Positions 62,692 through 64,000 of a stretch of DNA of 64,000 nt are shown here, piece by piece (the stretch's first letter is position 1; every line of letters starts with the position of its first letter). The translations under genes and the position numbers were made by a program. Below the pieces are notes generated by a model. That model saw only the letters and a program-made list of their open reading frames with translations. It was not told the origin of the DNA and did no database searches. Origin of the DNA: Choristoneura fumiferana (taxonomy: Eukaryota > Arthropoda > Insecta > Lepidoptera > Tortricidae); assembly GCF_025370935.1 (NCBI RefSeq), contig NC_133472.1, positions 1,742,161 to 1,806,160 on the forward strand, in the 5' to 3' direction.

Positions 62692-62863
62692 CATTATGTA
62701 AATCGCGTGACAGTACAATAATCTAGTAGTGACATCCTGGTAGTCGAGCCAGGATCATTCAACGGTTAATAGCATTGAAATTTGGTATGCAAATGTAGTT
62801 TAGGTGACAATGCAAGTACAGTCAACAAAAAGTACAGTCAGAAAAAAAAACTTGTATTAAAAT

Positions 62864-63354
62864 AGTTATTTATGTGGCTGGTGCATAATGAGAGGCATTA
62901 AAGTACGAGTGTGGTTTTATGAAATGAGCCGAAGGCGAGTTTCATAATAAGATCACACGAGTGTTTTAATGCCTAATTATGTATAGCCGCATACATAACT
63001 TTATCTACATGCATATCATAAGTTTTCTATAATATGTTCAGATATGGCCTGTATTTTGACTTTGACTTTGACTGTAACTTTGAATTTGACTGACTTTGAC
63101 TTTGACTGTCTTTGACTTGACTTTGACTTAGAATAATAATAATTATCTACATGCATGTCATAAGTTTTCTACAATATGTACAGATATGCATTGTTAAAAA
63201 AAGTATTACCGATACTTTAATGTAAACATTAAGATGCACTGTACTTTAATGTGAACATTAAGATGCACCCGCAGATACCAGGTTTTTTAATAAAGGCCAT
63301 TTGATAGTCGTTTCTGAACATATAATAGGGAAGTTATGATATGCATGTAGATAA
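62864..63354. mobile_element. B2-private insertion with direct and inverted repeats
   Basis: Absent from B1 near 41275. ATCTACATGCATATCATAAG (63004) recurs at 63147 and, inverted, as TATGATATGCATGTAGAT near 63335. A degenerate TTGACT tract lies at 63055-63130. Confidence 0.7.
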
Positions 63355-63493
63355 ATTAAATTATTATGGTTAGGTTATTTAACGTACTAACTCGAAGGTG
63401 CCAAGGGTGGGTGTACATTTCCGTCATTCGTATCTTCATCGGGTAACACAACGGGTACCTATATTATGAACGGGCGCGAACTTTCGGTGCAGA

Positions 63494-63512
63494 TGACGTC
63501 AAAGTGACGTCA
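63494..63512. promoter_or_regulatory. Paired CRE/ATF palindromes (B2)
   Basis: TGACGTCA at 63494-63501 and 63505-63512, as in B1. Confidence 0.4.
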
Positions 63513-63754
63513 TTTTCAATTAAAGCTAAAGAAGCATCTTTTTGATTACCAAAAAGAACAACCTGTTGGTGGCCGAGTTGTTCCAACTTACTTGAGGCGT
63601 CCCTAACTTTATTTTACTTATTCTTGTTTCATATTATTATTGTCGTTATTGAATTTATTGCTACTCTTTTATTTTATTTTTAAATCCTCTTGTACAAATT
63701 TCCACGCATATATATGTTTATAGGTATTTATAATTACGCGTTCAGTTACGTGGG

Positions 63755-63965
63755 TGCACTCACCGGGGTTCAGCTGAAAACCAGCGCTGCAGCTCTGGTT
63801 ACAGGGCTACGGCACATGCTGAGCTGAGTCCTTTTGGCATCACACTACAGCACAATGTCTCTTATTTTCCTCTCTTCTCCTATTTATGCTTTTGCTGTGT
63901 TTTTGTTGTGATGTAGTGTGATTATCTTGTCAATAAATGTTGTGAGTTTGGATTTGAGTTTTGTG
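63755..63965 (+). mobile_element. LINE-like 3' end (B2)
   Basis: Counterpart of 41740-41945. The AT-rich stretch before it is shortened by about 70 bp. Confidence 0.55.
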
Positions 63966-64000
63966 ACGGTGTTATATTTTAATTTTTAGGGTTTCATAAT

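Larger units (their letters stand above)
51343..64000. repeat. Large duplicated segment B2 (matches B1)
   Basis: Begins at the first base after the 10-N gap, inside zinc-finger intron 4, and continues to the window end (64000 corresponds to 41979). Its first 2.1 kb shares variants with A1 rather than A2, which suggests A1 and B2 are the same haplotype. Confidence 0.85.

Noticed and set aside
1..64000. A novel multi-gene system such as a defence island or operon
   Set aside because: The DNA is insect nuclear, with two ordinary-looking genes and transposons; nothing in gene content or spacing supports a cooperating gene cluster.

Overview
This is nuclear DNA from an insect, most probably a moth or butterfly. 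Genes are split into short exons with GT/AG borders. The intergenic and intronic DNA is AT-rich and packed with repeats of lepidopteran type: three tRNA-derived or SINE-like families, LINE 3' ends tailed with TTGACT repeats, and many MITEs and fold-back elements. There are no operons, ribosome binding sites or CRISPR arrays. Family names such as SINE-L1 are my own labels.

Two genes can be read, facing each other. On the plus strand are the last four coding exons of a DUSP12/YVH1-type dual-specificity phosphatase, covering its zinc-binding C-terminus (1096-7366, with a second copy at 16318-18887). On the minus strand is a ZAD-C2H2 zinc-finger gene. It is complete in six exons and 370 codons at 23160-32020, and partial at 10866-14676 (exons 3-6) and 51441-55826 (exons 1-4). 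All splice phases of both genes close.

The layout is a duplication pattern. Segment A1 (1732-15575) matches A2 (15911-29453). B1 (27313-41979) matches B2 (51343-64000). The 100-N gap at 15576-15675 ends A1 and the 10-N gap at 51333-51342 precedes B2. In the interval held three times, A1 and B2 share base variants against A2. The simplest reading is one locus assembled as two haplotypes: 15676-51332 is one, and A1 plus B2 are overlapping contigs of the other, placed on either side. Many transposon insertions are present in one copy and absent from the other, giving clean empty sites: a 434-bp solo LTR with a 5-bp duplication, hAT MITEs with 8-bp duplications, TA-flanked MITEs, and a 575-bp retro-insertion with a 13-bp duplication.

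Region by region: 1-1095 repeats; 1096-7366 DUSP12 3' exons; 7367-10865 MITEs and TIR elements; 10866-15575 zinc-finger exons 6 to 3; gap; 15676-33390 the second haplotype of both genes, with the zinc-finger gene complete; 33707-35413 a decayed TIR element with a THAP-domain first exon; 35414-42000 intergenic repeats; 42000-51332 a repeat graveyard with LINE fragments and nested TIR elements; gap; 51343-57170 zinc-finger exons 4 to 1 again; 57170-64000 the second copy of the intergenic repeats.

The most unusual items are fold-back elements built from short reiterated ATTAT/GTACG or CATAAC motifs around a common core, inserted in two unrelated LINEs; a tRNA-like cloverleaf held inside a long inverted repeat with 12-bp target duplications; and a SINE insertion four bases from a splice acceptor in one haplotype.
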